Under the pieces are notes generated by a model. The model was not told the DNA's origin, searched no databases, and saw nothing but the letters and a program-made list of their open reading frames with translations. The translations under genes were made by a program, and so were the position numbers. A stretch of 64,000 bases of DNA from Spirochaetae bacterium HGW-Spirochaetae-2 (GTDB lineage: Bacteria > Spirochaetota > Spirochaetia > Sphaerochaetales > Sphaerochaetaceae), in contig PGXW01000009.1 in the NCBI GenBank assembly GCA_002839355.1, positions 1-64,000 of the forward strand, in the 5' to 3' direction. This document shows, in pieces, positions 17,056 to 25,332 of this stretch. Position 1 is the first letter of the stretch. The number at the start of each line of letters is the position of its first letter.

Positions 17056-17835
17056 TCATGCCTCCAATACGATTTGTTTTGTCCGATGCCAGAAAAGCAC
17101 CTTGTTTTCAACAACTGCTATTATGCCGTAGAAAAATAAACCAAGGAATGTGGTGGCAAAAATTCCAGCCATCAACAAATCGGAACTAAATTGGGTACTA
17201 CCAAAAACCAACAGGTACCCGAGGCCGGACTGCCCCGATACCCATTCCGATACAATCGCCCCAATTACACTTTGCACCATACCTACCTTTAGACCAGCAA
17301 AGATCATTGGCATTGAAAGCGGAACTTTGACCTTGAAGACAATTTGCCTCTTGGTTGCTTTTAAAATATTCATCAATTCAAAATATGAGGGATCGATGGA
17401 CTTGAACGACATCAGAGTATTCAGCATTACAGGAAAAAAAGCCGAGAGAACTACCAATATCAACTTTGAAGCAAAGCCAAGTCCAAACCATATCACCAAT
17501 AAAGGGATAAATGCAACTTTTGGAGTACTTTGCAATATGAATACGTATGGCATTATAGTCTTCTCAACCGATCTTGATTTTGTCAGGAGATTGCCTCCAA
17601 AAAAACCAAGCCCCGAGCCAATTCCAAACCCAAGGATTATTGCCATGCTTGTGGCAAACGAATGTCTAAGGAGAGTTCCGTCAAGAAGTATCTCAATAAA
17701 TTTGAAAAGGACCTTCTCGGGAGATGGCAACATATAATCTGAAATATCGTACTTTATTATATAGAATTTCCATGAACCGATAATCAGAATAAGAATCCCT
17801 ATTGAAAGCAAGTAAACTCTCCAATTACGCTTCAT
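17056..17835 (-). CDS. ABC transporter permease (NitT/TauT/SsuC type), second of two
   Basis: 259 residues with about six membrane segments and the BPD permease EAA-type loop ILKATKRQIVFKVKVPLSMPMIFAGLKVG. It overlaps the ATPase gene by 11 bases. Together with the permease at 18628-19389 it probably forms a heterodimeric channel for the NMT1/THI5-like binding protein. Start ATG 17835 with GGAG seven bases upstream. Confidence 0.88.
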   Translation of the reverse strand: MKRNWRVYLLSIGILILIIGSWKFYIIKYDISDYMLPSPEKVLFKFIEILLDGTLLRHSFATSMAIILGFGIGSGLGFFGGNLLTKSRSVEKTIMPYVFILQSTPKVAFIPLLVIWFGLGFASKLILVVLSAFFPVMLNTLMSFKSIDPSYFELMNILKATKRQIVFKVKVPLSMPMIFAGLKVGMVQSVIGAIVSEWVSGQSGLGYLLVFGSTQFSSDLLMAGIFATTFLGLFFYGIIAVVENKVLFWHRTKQIVLEA

Positions 17836-18613
17836 CTCTCAACTCCAATAAGGACTTGGCTTTCTTTGCCAACCCATAGAATTCATTGGACAATTTGGTA
17901 TCGTCATTTCTTGGACGATCAAGGGGAATGTGTATTGTCTCAATTATTCGACCGGGATTTCTTCCCATTACAATGACCCTATCTGAGAGGTAAATGGCTT
18001 CTGCAATATCATGTGTCACAAAAATGATTGTCTTTCCAGTTTTCGACCATATATCCAGCAATACATTATTCAAGCTTTCTCGAGTGATAGCGTCGATTGC
18101 ACCAAAGGGTTCATCCATTAGCAATACTTGCGGGTCATATGATAGTGCTCGAACTATGGAAACCCGTTGTTTCATACCTCCAGAAAGTTCATGAGGGTAT
18201 GCATCCTCAAAACCAGTCAACCCGGCAATGGCAAATAGTCTCTCAATTTCCGATCTCCTCTCTTTTGCAACTTTCTTACCAAACATTATTTCAAAAGGAA
18301 AACTGGCGTTCTCAAGTGCTGTATACCAGGGAAGCAATACTGCGTCCTGGAATACGAATCCAATATCGTTCCGTTCTATATTGTTTGGAGATGGAGAAAT
18401 ATTCACGTACCCCGAGGTTTTGGGAATCAAGCCGCTAATCAATTTTAACAAAGTGGATTTTCCACAGCCGGAAGGCCCAATCACTGAGACAAATTCACCT
18501 TGCTCTATCGAAAAACTCACATTCGACAATACTAGAAGATCCGATCCGCCTTTCTTCTTACCAGCAGAATAAATCTTGGTTACATTATTAACTTCCATTA
18601 CTGTCCGCATCAT
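17825..18613 (-). CDS. ABC transporter ATP-binding protein (NitT/TauT type)
   Basis: 262 residues. Walker A GPSGCGKST, signature LSGGMKQRVS, Walker B VLLMDEPFGAID and the switch histidine in IFVTHDIAEA. The frame is open to a TTG at 18631, but GGAGG lies seven bases before the ATG at 18613, which is preferred (MMRTVMEVNNV). It energises the importer encoded around it. Confidence 0.92.
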   Translation of the reverse strand: MMRTVMEVNNVTKIYSAGKKKGGSDLLVLSNVSFSIEQGEFVSVIGPSGCGKSTLLKLISGLIPKTSGYVNISPSPNNIERNDIGFVFQDAVLLPWYTALENASFPFEIMFGKKVAKERRSEIERLFAIAGLTGFEDAYPHELSGGMKQRVSIVRALSYDPQVLLMDEPFGAIDAITRESLNNVLLDIWSKTGKTIIFVTHDIAEAIYLSDRVIVMGRNPGRIIETIHIPLDRPRNDDTKLSNEFYGLAKKAKSLLELRDEA

Positions 18614-18627
18614 TTTCATTCCTCCGG

Positions 18628-19389
18628 TCAATCACCCAATTGGTGCCATGATAAAAACTTTTTTTGGATCAATTCCATGAAAACATCCAAGAATAATGAC
18701 ATCAAGCTGATGACGATAATTACCACAAACAGCAATGCCAGATCATACATTTCATTTCCCAGTAATAAAAGCACACCCAGACCTTCCTTTGCCCCCATCA
18801 TTTCTCCAATGATCGCCGAGGTGAGGGATAGGACCAATGCAATTCTCAAACCGGAAAACATTTCCGGTAACGCATTGTTAATTTCCACTTTGACCCTCTG
18901 GATACGGGTTGCTTTCAGTATTGTCAGAAGCTCATAATATTCCTTCGGAGTTGATCGGACTCCAACAATAGTATTGATCATGATTGGGAAGAATGTGACC
19001 AAGGCTATCAACACCACCTTCGATGTCATACCTAAGCCAAACCATAGGACAAACAGAGGCGCAAGGGAAATCTTAGGCGCTGTTTGAAAAATAAGGATAT
19101 ACGGGGCTAGGGCCTTCTCCAGAACTATCGCCTTGGAAAGAATATATCCGACCAGGATTCCAAAAACCGCACCATATCCGTATCCTACGAGTATTTCTTG
19201 CATTGTCACCAAGAGATGTTTTTGTACTGTACCCGATTTGAACAATTCCATAGCCCTTGACAATACTTTCTCAGGAGGAGGAAGCACAAGGGCAGAAAGA
19301 TTGAAGATAATGGTGCTCAATTTCCACATAATCACTACGGAAACAAGCACGAGTATTGTATATATTTGCTCGCGTTTAAGTTTACCCAA
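18628..19389 (-). CDS. ABC transporter permease (NitT/TauT/SsuC type), first of two
   Basis: 253 residues, six or so membrane segments, EAA-type loop ILKATRIQRVKVEINNALPEMFSGLRIA. The frame runs up to 19578, but that N-terminus is not hydrophobic and has no ribosome site. GGAGG six bases before the TTG at 19389 (LGKLKREQIYTILV) marks the likely start. A 7-bp hairpin separates it from the binding-protein gene. Confidence 0.85.
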   Translation of the reverse strand: MGKLKREQIYTILVLVSVVIMWKLSTIIFNLSALVLPPPEKVLSRAMELFKSGTVQKHLLVTMQEILVGYGYGAVFGILVGYILSKAIVLEKALAPYILIFQTAPKISLAPLFVLWFGLGMTSKVVLIALVTFFPIMINTIVGVRSTPKEYYELLTILKATRIQRVKVEINNALPEMFSGLRIALVLSLTSAIIGEMMGAKEGLGVLLLLGNEMYDLALLFVVIIVISLMSLFLDVFMELIQKKFLSWHQLGD

Positions 19390-19423
19390 GATATACCTCC
19401 AACCTGTAGTGCCAATAATAGAT

Positions 19424-19450
19424 ATGCGGGCATTGGTACGATACCCGCAT
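19424..19450 (-). terminator. Hairpin after the binding-protein gene
   Basis: ATGCGGG / CCCGCAT, a 7-bp stem with a 13-base loop, 15 bases after the binding-protein stop and without a T tract. Such hairpins often protect the 3' end of the highly expressed binding-protein message or partly attenuate the permease genes. Confidence 0.45.
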
Positions 19451-19465
19451 CCTACAACTTGATTA

Positions 19466-20464
19466 TCAGTTATTCCAGACCAGTGTCGAGGCATCGACAC
19501 GCCTCTCAAGGAGATTATATTCATACATCTTGTCGATCGTGGACTGCCATTTGTCGACATTGGAATAACCAAACCCATTCATCTCGACATCCTGTCCCAC
19601 CCAGAGGTAATCAGCATATACTGTGCCGATAATACCAGTCATATAATCTTCTTTACCTACGTAGGTAGGAGTATATTTTTGGATTATTGTTGGAATAGTC
19701 TCTTTCAAGTGCTCCTTATTGGAAAGATATGTCATGCTTTTATCCAAGGCATTCTTAAATGCAATGACTTGCTGTTCATTTTTCTTTAGATAATTCTCAC
19801 CGACTACGACGACATTTCCAAAAGAAGGCATGAATTCATCCGACCGAAATTCACCAACATCGACTCCTTGGGATTTGAGCTCGAAAGTCCTTAGCATTGA
19901 GAAACAAATAGCATCCACACGACCATTCACGAGTGCAGGTACAATCGCCTCAGTCCCAATCACCTCAATCTTAATATCGTCTAGGTCCATGCCATTTTTT
20001 TTCAACAAAGCTTGCAACTGCACATAATTTGGACTACCCAAACTTGTAATCGCAACAGTTTTTCCCCTCAAGTCTTTTGGTGAATTGATCCCCCTATTTT
20101 TCAAGAAAATTGTTGCCCCCAGACTATGCTGCAAGGTCGAATGGACTACCTTTACTGGTATCCCTTGACTCCTGGCAGTAATCACTGGTTCCCCATTGGG
20201 AAATCCAAACTCAACATTTCCGACCGCTACATTCTTGGTGATGTCAGCAGCATTCCCAAACATATAATCGACTTCAAGCCCCTCTTCAGAAAAAAAGCCG
20301 TTCTCTATCGCAACAAAGATCGGAGCATAGTAGGGAACCGCACTTCCTTCAATCTGGACAGTCACCTTCGAAAGATTTTTGGATTGTTCCTGGGTACCTG
20401 CCGCAAACATTGTCGCACATGTAAACAATGCGATGATCATAGACACAAAGATTTTTCTTTTCAT
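19466..20464 (-). CDS. NMT1/THI5-like ABC transporter substrate-binding protein
   Basis: 332 residues. Signal peptide (KRKIFVSMIIALFTCATMFAAG), then VPYYAPIFVAIENGFFSEEGLEVDY, the opening of NMT1/THI5-like and SsuA-like receptors, and later NVEFGFPNGEPVITARSQGI. Relatives bind thiamine-pyrimidine precursors, riboflavin, nitrate, taurine or other small anions. The start is ATG 20464 with GGAG seven bases before it; 13 upstream in-frame codons lack a ribosome site. It is the first gene of the minus operon. The ligand is probably the compound degraded by the neighbouring enzymes, such as orotate or a pyrimidine nucleoside (inference). Confidence 0.88.
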   Translation of the reverse strand: MKRKIFVSMIIALFTCATMFAAGTQEQSKNLSKVTVQIEGSAVPYYAPIFVAIENGFFSEEGLEVDYMFGNAADITKNVAVGNVEFGFPNGEPVITARSQGIPVKVVHSTLQHSLGATIFLKNRGINSPKDLRGKTVAITSLGSPNYVQLQALLKKNGMDLDDIKIEVIGTEAIVPALVNGRVDAICFSMLRTFELKSQGVDVGEFRSDEFMPSFGNVVVVGENYLKKNEQQVIAFKNALDKSMTYLSNKEHLKETIPTIIQKYTPTYVGKEDYMTGIIGTVYADYLWVGQDVEMNGFGYSNVDKWQSTIDKMYEYNLLERRVDASTLVWNN

Positions 20465-20477
20465 GTGTTTTCTCCTT

Positions 20478-20512
20478 TTCCAATTAAAGGAACTCTTTTC
20501 CATTTAATGGGA
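20478..20512 (-). promoter_or_regulatory. Two IclR-like palindromes downstream of the importer promoter
   Basis: TTCC-AATTAAA-GGAA (20478-20492) and CCATTTAATGG within TTCCATTTAATGGGA (20498-20512). They cover the predicted transcription start (about 20513) and leader, matching the position of the site in front of the opposing operon. Confidence 0.55.
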
Positions 20513-20520
20513 TTTTCAAG

Positions 20521-20549
20521 ATTTTACATCACTCGCGGGAATCTGTCAA
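20521..20549 (-). promoter_or_regulatory. Promoter of the importer operon
   Basis: Minus strand: TTGACA (20549-20544), 17-base spacer, TAAAAT (20526-20521). Near-consensus and therefore strong unless repressed by the adjoining palindromes. Confidence 0.7.
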
Positions 20550-20573
20550 TATAGAATTATCCATAACCGTAAT

Positions 20574-20589
20574 TTCCACCGAAATGGAA
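20574..20589 (-). promoter_or_regulatory. IclR-like inverted half-sites upstream of the promoter
   Basis: TTCCA-CCGAAA-TGGAA, the same half-site in inverted spacing, about 25 bases upstream of the -35 box. Possible auxiliary operator. Confidence 0.4.
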
Positions 20590-21015
20590 GAAACTTGAAA
20601 AAAATATAAAAAACTTCTCGCAACCTCGAACGTATATTTGGTCAAAGTTTGATAGAAGTGGGGACTTTTTAACCCGTTTCCCCTGGTGTTCGGAACGCTT
20701 GCCACACCTCATTGACCGATGTCACCACTTGGTCCCAATAATTCCTATGTTTTTGGATTTATTCCATTTTATGGGAATTCAATAGGAAATTTGCAGGTGC
20801 CGGCGCTACTCATCATGTCATATGTATAGAGCTTCCACCATAGGTTCTACCACTCCGGACAAAACTTCCACCACGAAACTTCGATCAAACCCAGAACATC
20901 TGACATATTCGTAATTCCTTTTATTAAAAGAATTTATATGTTGACTTATCCAAATAATACCAGTACATTGCACATATAACATGGTTGATCCAAGGATCGA
21001 CTGTAGGAGGAAACG
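20590..21015 (+). other. Intergenic region at the right end of the AT-rich island
   Basis: About 425 bases without a convincing gene. It contains another copy of the palindrome, ATTCCATTTTATGGGAAT at 20761-20778, an inverted repeat CTTTTATTAAAAG near 20928-20940, and the promoter of the next gene. The AT-rich composition fades here. No integrase, tRNA or direct repeat marking an attachment site was found. Confidence 0.45.
20941..20969 (+). promoter_or_regulatory. Promoter for the small secreted protein
   Basis: TTGACT (20941-20946), 17-base spacer, TACATT (20964-20969). Predicted start near 20976, followed by AGGAGG and the ATG at 21016. Confidence 0.5.
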
Positions 21016-21267
21016 ATGCGCAGGAACGGACAAACATTCAGAACGGTAGCACTGGTTTTGCTGGCCATTCTTTTTGTCGTTTCCCCACTTGTTGCTTCAC
21101 GGGTCGTTGCTTCCGAAACCTTGACAATCCACGCATTCGTCCCCGAACGCACCTCTATCTCCTTCTCCCCGACCGGAGAACCCATTCTTTCTTCAAATGC
21201 TCCCGGAACCCTGGTCAGTGTCCTTCCTACAGCCGACGCGACACTCCTGTCGGTAACCGCCCGGTAA
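21016..21267 (+). CDS. Small secreted protein of unknown function
   Basis: 83 residues with a strong ribosome site (AGGAGG five bases before ATG) and a clear signal peptide (hydrophobic VALVLLAILFVVSPLVAS, cleavage probably near VVAS). The mature part is only about 50 residues (ETLTIHAFVPERTSISFSP, and so on) and looks like the first strands of a beta-sandwich. It may be a genuine mini-protein or the 5' part of a longer secreted protein cut by a stop. I recognise no family. Confidence 0.6.
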   Translation: MRRNGQTFRTVALVLLAILFVVSPLVASRVVASETLTIHAFVPERTSISFSPTGEPILSSNAPGTLVSVLPTADATLLSVTAR

Positions 21268-21446
21268 TGCTACTTCCGCACTTGCGGTTCCTGGACTTTT
21301 TTATGGACGGCCTTCCTTTTGGAGGGTCGTTTCCTTTTATATGCGAACATGCATCGAAATAGGTCTGTGCAGCACACGTATATTCAAATTCGATAGGATA
21401 TGTGAAGGTTTTCACATGTTTAGTTGCGAATTGTTGCAATTTTTAT

Positions 21447-21475
21447 TTGACAGCATACTTTCCATGGAATACACT
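21447..21475 (+). promoter_or_regulatory. Promoter of the BMP-family importer operon
   Basis: Perfect TTGACA (21447-21452), 17-base spacer, TACACT (21470-21475). Transcription start predicted near 21482; an AGAAGGAG ribosome site precedes the ATG at 21526. Confidence 0.6.
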
Positions 21476-21525
21476 TCTGAAGTGGGACGATTAGCCCCGC
21501 AAGATATCATCAGAAGGAGATTTCT

Positions 21526-22620
21526 ATGAAGAAACTGTCAGTGTTGCTGGTACTTTTGCTCTTGTCCACTACGCTTATGTTCGCACAGGGTGGCAAAGAG
21601 GCCGCACCGGCTGCGGCTGGGCCGTTCAAGGTCGGAGTCATCTACATCACCTCCCCTGGGGACATGGGGTATTCGTACATGCACGACCAGGGAACCAAAG
21701 CTGCCGAAGCGTATTTCGGAGACAAGATCGAAGTGATCCGCATGGAGAACGTTCCCGAGAACGATGCTTCGGCACGTGCCATGGAACAATTGATCGATGC
21801 CGGTGCCAAGATCGTCTTCGCGAACTCCTACAACTACCAGGACTACATGCTGCAGGTTGCCAAGGAGAATCCGAATGTCTACTTCGAGCATTGCTCCGGC
21901 TACCTCTCGAACGAGAACATGTCCAACTATTTCGGCCGGATGTACCAGATGCGCTACTTGTCCGGTATGATCGCAGCCAAAATGAGTACCACCGGGAAAC
22001 TCGGCTATGTCGGGGCATTCAATACTCCCGAGGTTGTCCGTGGTATCAACGCGTTCGCACTCGGCGCACGGGCGGTCAACCCCAAGGCGACGACAACCGT
22101 CGTTTGGACCAACACCTGGTACGATCCTTCCCTCGAACGCCAAGGTGCGATTGCTCTGCTTGACCAGGGTATCGATGTCATCGCACAGCACCAGGACACC
22201 ACCGAACCCGCAAAGGCAGCTATCGAACGTGGCAAGTACGCGATCGGTTACAATGCCGACTTCCGCTCTGTCGTCGGTAGCGACAATGTGCTCGTATCAC
22301 CGATGTGGGATTGGGGCAACTACATGATCCCAGCGATTGAAAGCGCCATGAACGGCACGTGGAAGAGCCAAGCCTACTGGGGCGGACTTGAAGACAAGAT
22401 GGTCCACCTCTCCCCGATCAGCCCTCTCGTTCCCAAGGATTTCCAGAATGTGGTCATGGCCAAGCAGGCCGAGATCGCCAATGGCACCTGGGATGTATTC
22501 TGGGGCCCGCTGAAAGACAACAAGGGTGCTGTCCGCCAGGAAGCTGGTGGCAAAATGGCCGACGACAAGATGCTGACCATGGACTGGTTCGTGGAAGGCG
22601 TTATCGGATCGGTCAAGTAG
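21526..22620 (+). CDS. BMP/PnrA-family nucleoside-binding protein
   Basis: 364 residues. Signal peptide ending LMFAQGGKEA, then FKVGVIYITSPGDMGYSYMHDQG, the BMP/Med-family opening. Other family marks are NVYFEHCSGY, YQMRYLSGMIAAKM, GYVGAFNTPEVVRGINAF and DVIAQHQDTTEP. The prototype is TmpC/PnrA of Treponema pallidum, which binds purine nucleosides. It is followed by the ATPase and two permeases of the same system. Which nucleoside is bound cannot be read from the sequence. Confidence 0.93.
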   Translation: MKKLSVLLVLLLLSTTLMFAQGGKEAAPAAAGPFKVGVIYITSPGDMGYSYMHDQGTKAAEAYFGDKIEVIRMENVPENDASARAMEQLIDAGAKIVFANSYNYQDYMLQVAKENPNVYFEHCSGYLSNENMSNYFGRMYQMRYLSGMIAAKMSTTGKLGYVGAFNTPEVVRGINAFALGARAVNPKATTTVVWTNTWYDPSLERQGAIALLDQGIDVIAQHQDTTEPAKAAIERGKYAIGYNADFRSVVGSDNVLVSPMWDWGNYMIPAIESAMNGTWKSQAYWGGLEDKMVHLSPISPLVPKDFQNVVMAKQAEIANGTWDVFWGPLKDNKGAVRQEAGGKMADDKMLTMDWFVEGVIGSVK

Positions 22621-22642
22621 CCGACGCAAATTCGCTCGAATG

Positions 22643-22668
22643 GGGCAGACTACGGTCTGCCCTTTTTT
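22643..22668 (+). terminator. Intrinsic terminator between the binding protein and ATPase genes
   Basis: GGGCAGAC-TACG-GTCTGCCC, an 8-bp stem with a four-base loop, followed by six T. It lies inside the importer operon, 23 bases after the binding-protein stop, so most transcripts should end here. This gives an excess of binding protein over ATPase and permeases. Confidence 0.85.
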
Positions 22669-22735
22669 GAGAGTCGCACCGTATCGAAGGCATCGCCGGA
22701 CACGCTTGGCCGGTGCCAACCTGGATGGGCAAACA

Positions 22736-24277
22736 ATGAACCAACAGACACAACAGATTCCTGTCGTCCGCATGGAGCATATCACCAAACATTTTCCCGG
22801 TGTTCTTGCGAATGACGATGTCTCGCTGGAGCTCTACCCCGGACAGGTGCTCGCGCTCCTAGGAGAAAATGGAGCGGGCAAGAGCACATTGATGAACATG
22901 CTGGTCGGACTGTATCGTCCCGACAGCGGATCCATCTATATCCGCGGAGAACTGGCGGACATCCACAGTCCCCAAGATTCGATGGCTCTCGGAGTGGGTA
23001 TGATCCATCAGGAATTCATGCTCGTCGGAAACATGACCGTAGCGGAGAATATCGTGCTCGGCATGCGGGAACTCCCCTTCGTTCCCAAGATTGATCAAAT
23101 CCGGGCCAAGATAACCGAACTTTCCAAACGATACGGATTGCAAGTCGATCCGGATGCAGTCATACACGACCTCAGCGTCGGTGAACAGCAACGGGTGGAG
23201 ATATTGAAACTGGTCTACCGCGGAGCCGATATACTGATACTGGACGAGCCTACGGCAGTCCTCACTCCCGGCGAGTCCCGCGACTTGAACAAGATCATCA
23301 AGAAGATGCTGAGCGAAGGCAAATCGGCCATCTTCATCACCCACAAGATGGATGAAGTCATCGAGTTCAGCCACAAGGTCCAGGTCCTTCGGAAAGGAAA
23401 GACCGTCAATACCTGCGACACCGCAGGAGTCACCCCACAGGATCTGGCCAACATGATGGTCGGACGCGATATCCTCTTCTCACTCGACCGCTGCGCCTAC
23501 AACCCGGGCGGGGTCAAGCTCAAGGTCGACCATGTGACGGTCGTCAATCCCCTGGGATCGCGACCGTTTCTCGACGATGTCTCGCTGGAAATCCACCGGG
23601 GAGAGATCATCGGTATCGCCGGTGTTGCCGGTAACGGACAGACACAATTGACCGAAGCCATAACCGGATTGCTGCACTGTACCAGCGGCAAGATATTCAT
23701 CGACGGCAAGGACATGACCAACTCTACCCCATTGCAGGTCATCCGTGCTGGAGTCAGCCATATTCCAGCCGACCGCGGTGCCAATGGCGTTGTCGGAGAC
23801 ATGAGCGTCGGCGACAACCTGGCTATGAAAAAGTATCGGACCAGCGAGATCTCGCGGGGGGTCGTTATCAAGCGATCGTTCCTCCGGGCATTCGCCGACA
23901 AGTTGATCGAGGCGTTCGTGATCAAGACGCCCGACCAGGACACCTGTGTGAAATTCCTCTCGGGCGGAAATATCCAAAAGACGATCCTTGCCCGGGAAAT
24001 CGACTCCTGTGGTGGAGTGCTGATAGCAGTCTACCCCTCCCGCGGTCTCGATGTCGGTGCTACCGAAGCTGTCCGGCAAAATCTGATCCTCCAGCGCGAC
24101 AAGGGAAATGCCGTGCTGCTGGTATCCGAGGAGTTGGATGAACTGCAGATGGTGGCGGACAAGATCGCCGTCATGTTCGAAGGACGCATCATGGGCATCA
24201 GGGATGTCAAGGAAACCAACACCGAGGAATTGGGCATGATGATGGCGGGAGCCACCGGTGTCAGGAGGAATGCATGA
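22736..24277 (+). CDS. Nucleoside ABC transporter ATP-binding protein (double nucleotide-binding domain)
   Basis: 513 residues with two ABC domains. The first is complete (LLGENGAGKST, DLSVGEQQRVEI, ILILDEPTAVLTP). The second has the degenerate Walker A VAGNGQTQLTEA and Walker B VLIAVYPSRGLDVGA, typical of sugar and BMP-nucleoside importers. The frame is open upstream to 22640 across the terminator, but homology starts at MNQQTQQIPVVRMEHI (ATG 22736). Its ribosome site is weak. The stop overlaps the next start (ATGA). Confidence 0.92.
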   Translation: MNQQTQQIPVVRMEHITKHFPGVLANDDVSLELYPGQVLALLGENGAGKSTLMNMLVGLYRPDSGSIYIRGELADIHSPQDSMALGVGMIHQEFMLVGNMTVAENIVLGMRELPFVPKIDQIRAKITELSKRYGLQVDPDAVIHDLSVGEQQRVEILKLVYRGADILILDEPTAVLTPGESRDLNKIIKKMLSEGKSAIFITHKMDEVIEFSHKVQVLRKGKTVNTCDTAGVTPQDLANMMVGRDILFSLDRCAYNPGGVKLKVDHVTVVNPLGSRPFLDDVSLEIHRGEIIGIAGVAGNGQTQLTEAITGLLHCTSGKIFIDGKDMTNSTPLQVIRAGVSHIPADRGANGVVGDMSVGDNLAMKKYRTSEISRGVVIKRSFLRAFADKLIEAFVIKTPDQDTCVKFLSGGNIQKTILAREIDSCGGVLIAVYPSRGLDVGATEAVRQNLILQRDKGNAVLLVSEELDELQMVADKIAVMFEGRIMGIRDVKETNTEELGMMMAGATGVRRNA

Positions 24278-25332
24278 GAATTGTAGTTGAAAAACGAGAC
24301 AACAAGTCCAAGAGTGCGGCAGTTCTCATTCCGTTGGCATCATTCGCCATCTCATTGATCCTGGGAGCCATGGTATTGTTGGCCTCCCGGTCCAATCCGC
24401 TGCAAGCCTACTCGGCGATGCTCAACGGAGCTTTCGGCAATGCACGGCGTTTCCAGTACACCATAGTCGAATCGATCCCCTTGCTCATGTGCGGTCTCGG
24501 TGTAGGTGTGGCTTTCAGGCTCAAGTTCTGGAACATCGGAGCCGAAGGACAGTATGTCTGGGGAGCCATAGGCATCACCTGGGTCATGCAGTTCTGGAAA
24601 TTCCTTCCCGTACCCATGCTGCTTCCTATCGGACTACTGGTAGGCATGACGTTGGGTGCCGTCTGGGCAGGTGTGCCCGGATACCTCAAGGCCCAATGGT
24701 CGGTCGATGAAACCCTCACGACACTCATGCTGAACTATGTGGCCATCGGCCTTGCCGAATACCTCTATATCAGTGCTTGGAAGGCTCCGTTGGGCAATAT
24801 GGGGACACCGGAATTTCCCCGCGAAGCCTGGTTGCCGCCCGTTTGGGGCAAGATCCACTCCGGGCTCTACATCGCATTGGCCTTCGTCGTGCTGCTGTGG
24901 TTCCTCCTCTACAAGACCCGTTGGGGATTTGAGCTGAACATGATCGGCAAGAATCCGCGTGCCGCACGGTACCAAGGGGTATCGATCAAACGCAACATCG
25001 TGCTGGCCATGCTGCTCTCCGGTGCCATCTGTGGTTTGGCCGGTTCCATGAACACAGCGGCGATCGCCCATCGCCTGACCAAGGGTGTCGATGGAGGATA
25101 CGGGTTCACCGGCATCATCATCGCATGGATGGCAGGGCTCAATCCCTTCGCCTCTATCCTTGTCGCCATTGTCATGGCTGCGTTGACTACAGGAGCAGAC
25201 GCGCTGCAGATTGCCATGAAACTTCCCGAATCGATGGGGGAAGTGCTGCAGGGACTCGTGTTGATTCCCTTGCTGGCAGGCAGCATCTTTGTCGAGCACA
25301 AACTCAAAGTCATTAAAAAGGAGGCCGTCTGA
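24274..25332 (+). CDS. Nucleoside ABC transporter permease 1
   Basis: 352 residues, eight to ten membrane segments, family motif FWNIGAEGQYVWGA and YGFTGIIIAWMAGLNP. It belongs to the BPD_transp_2 family used by BMP-type nucleoside importers (as in NupP of Gram-positives). AGGAGG precedes the ATG, which overlaps the ATPase stop. Confidence 0.92.
   Translation: MRIVVEKRDNKSKSAAVLIPLASFAISLILGAMVLLASRSNPLQAYSAMLNGAFGNARRFQYTIVESIPLLMCGLGVGVAFRLKFWNIGAEGQYVWGAIGITWVMQFWKFLPVPMLLPIGLLVGMTLGAVWAGVPGYLKAQWSVDETLTTLMLNYVAIGLAEYLYISAWKAPLGNMGTPEFPREAWLPPVWGKIHSGLYIALAFVVLLWFLLYKTRWGFELNMIGKNPRAARYQGVSIKRNIVLAMLLSGAICGLAGSMNTAAIAHRLTKGVDGGYGFTGIIIAWMAGLNPFASILVAIVMAALTTGADALQIAMKLPESMGEVLQGLVLIPLLAGSIFVEHKLKVIKKEAV

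Noticed and set aside
12172-21015. Integrative element with attachment sites around the AT-rich island.
   Set aside because: No integrase, tRNA or matching direct repeats at the edges; only base composition suggests transfer.
21268-21525. Purine riboswitch upstream of the nucleoside receptor.
   Set aside because: The conserved TATAA...kissing-loop arrangement is not present; only a promoter and a ribosome site are seen.
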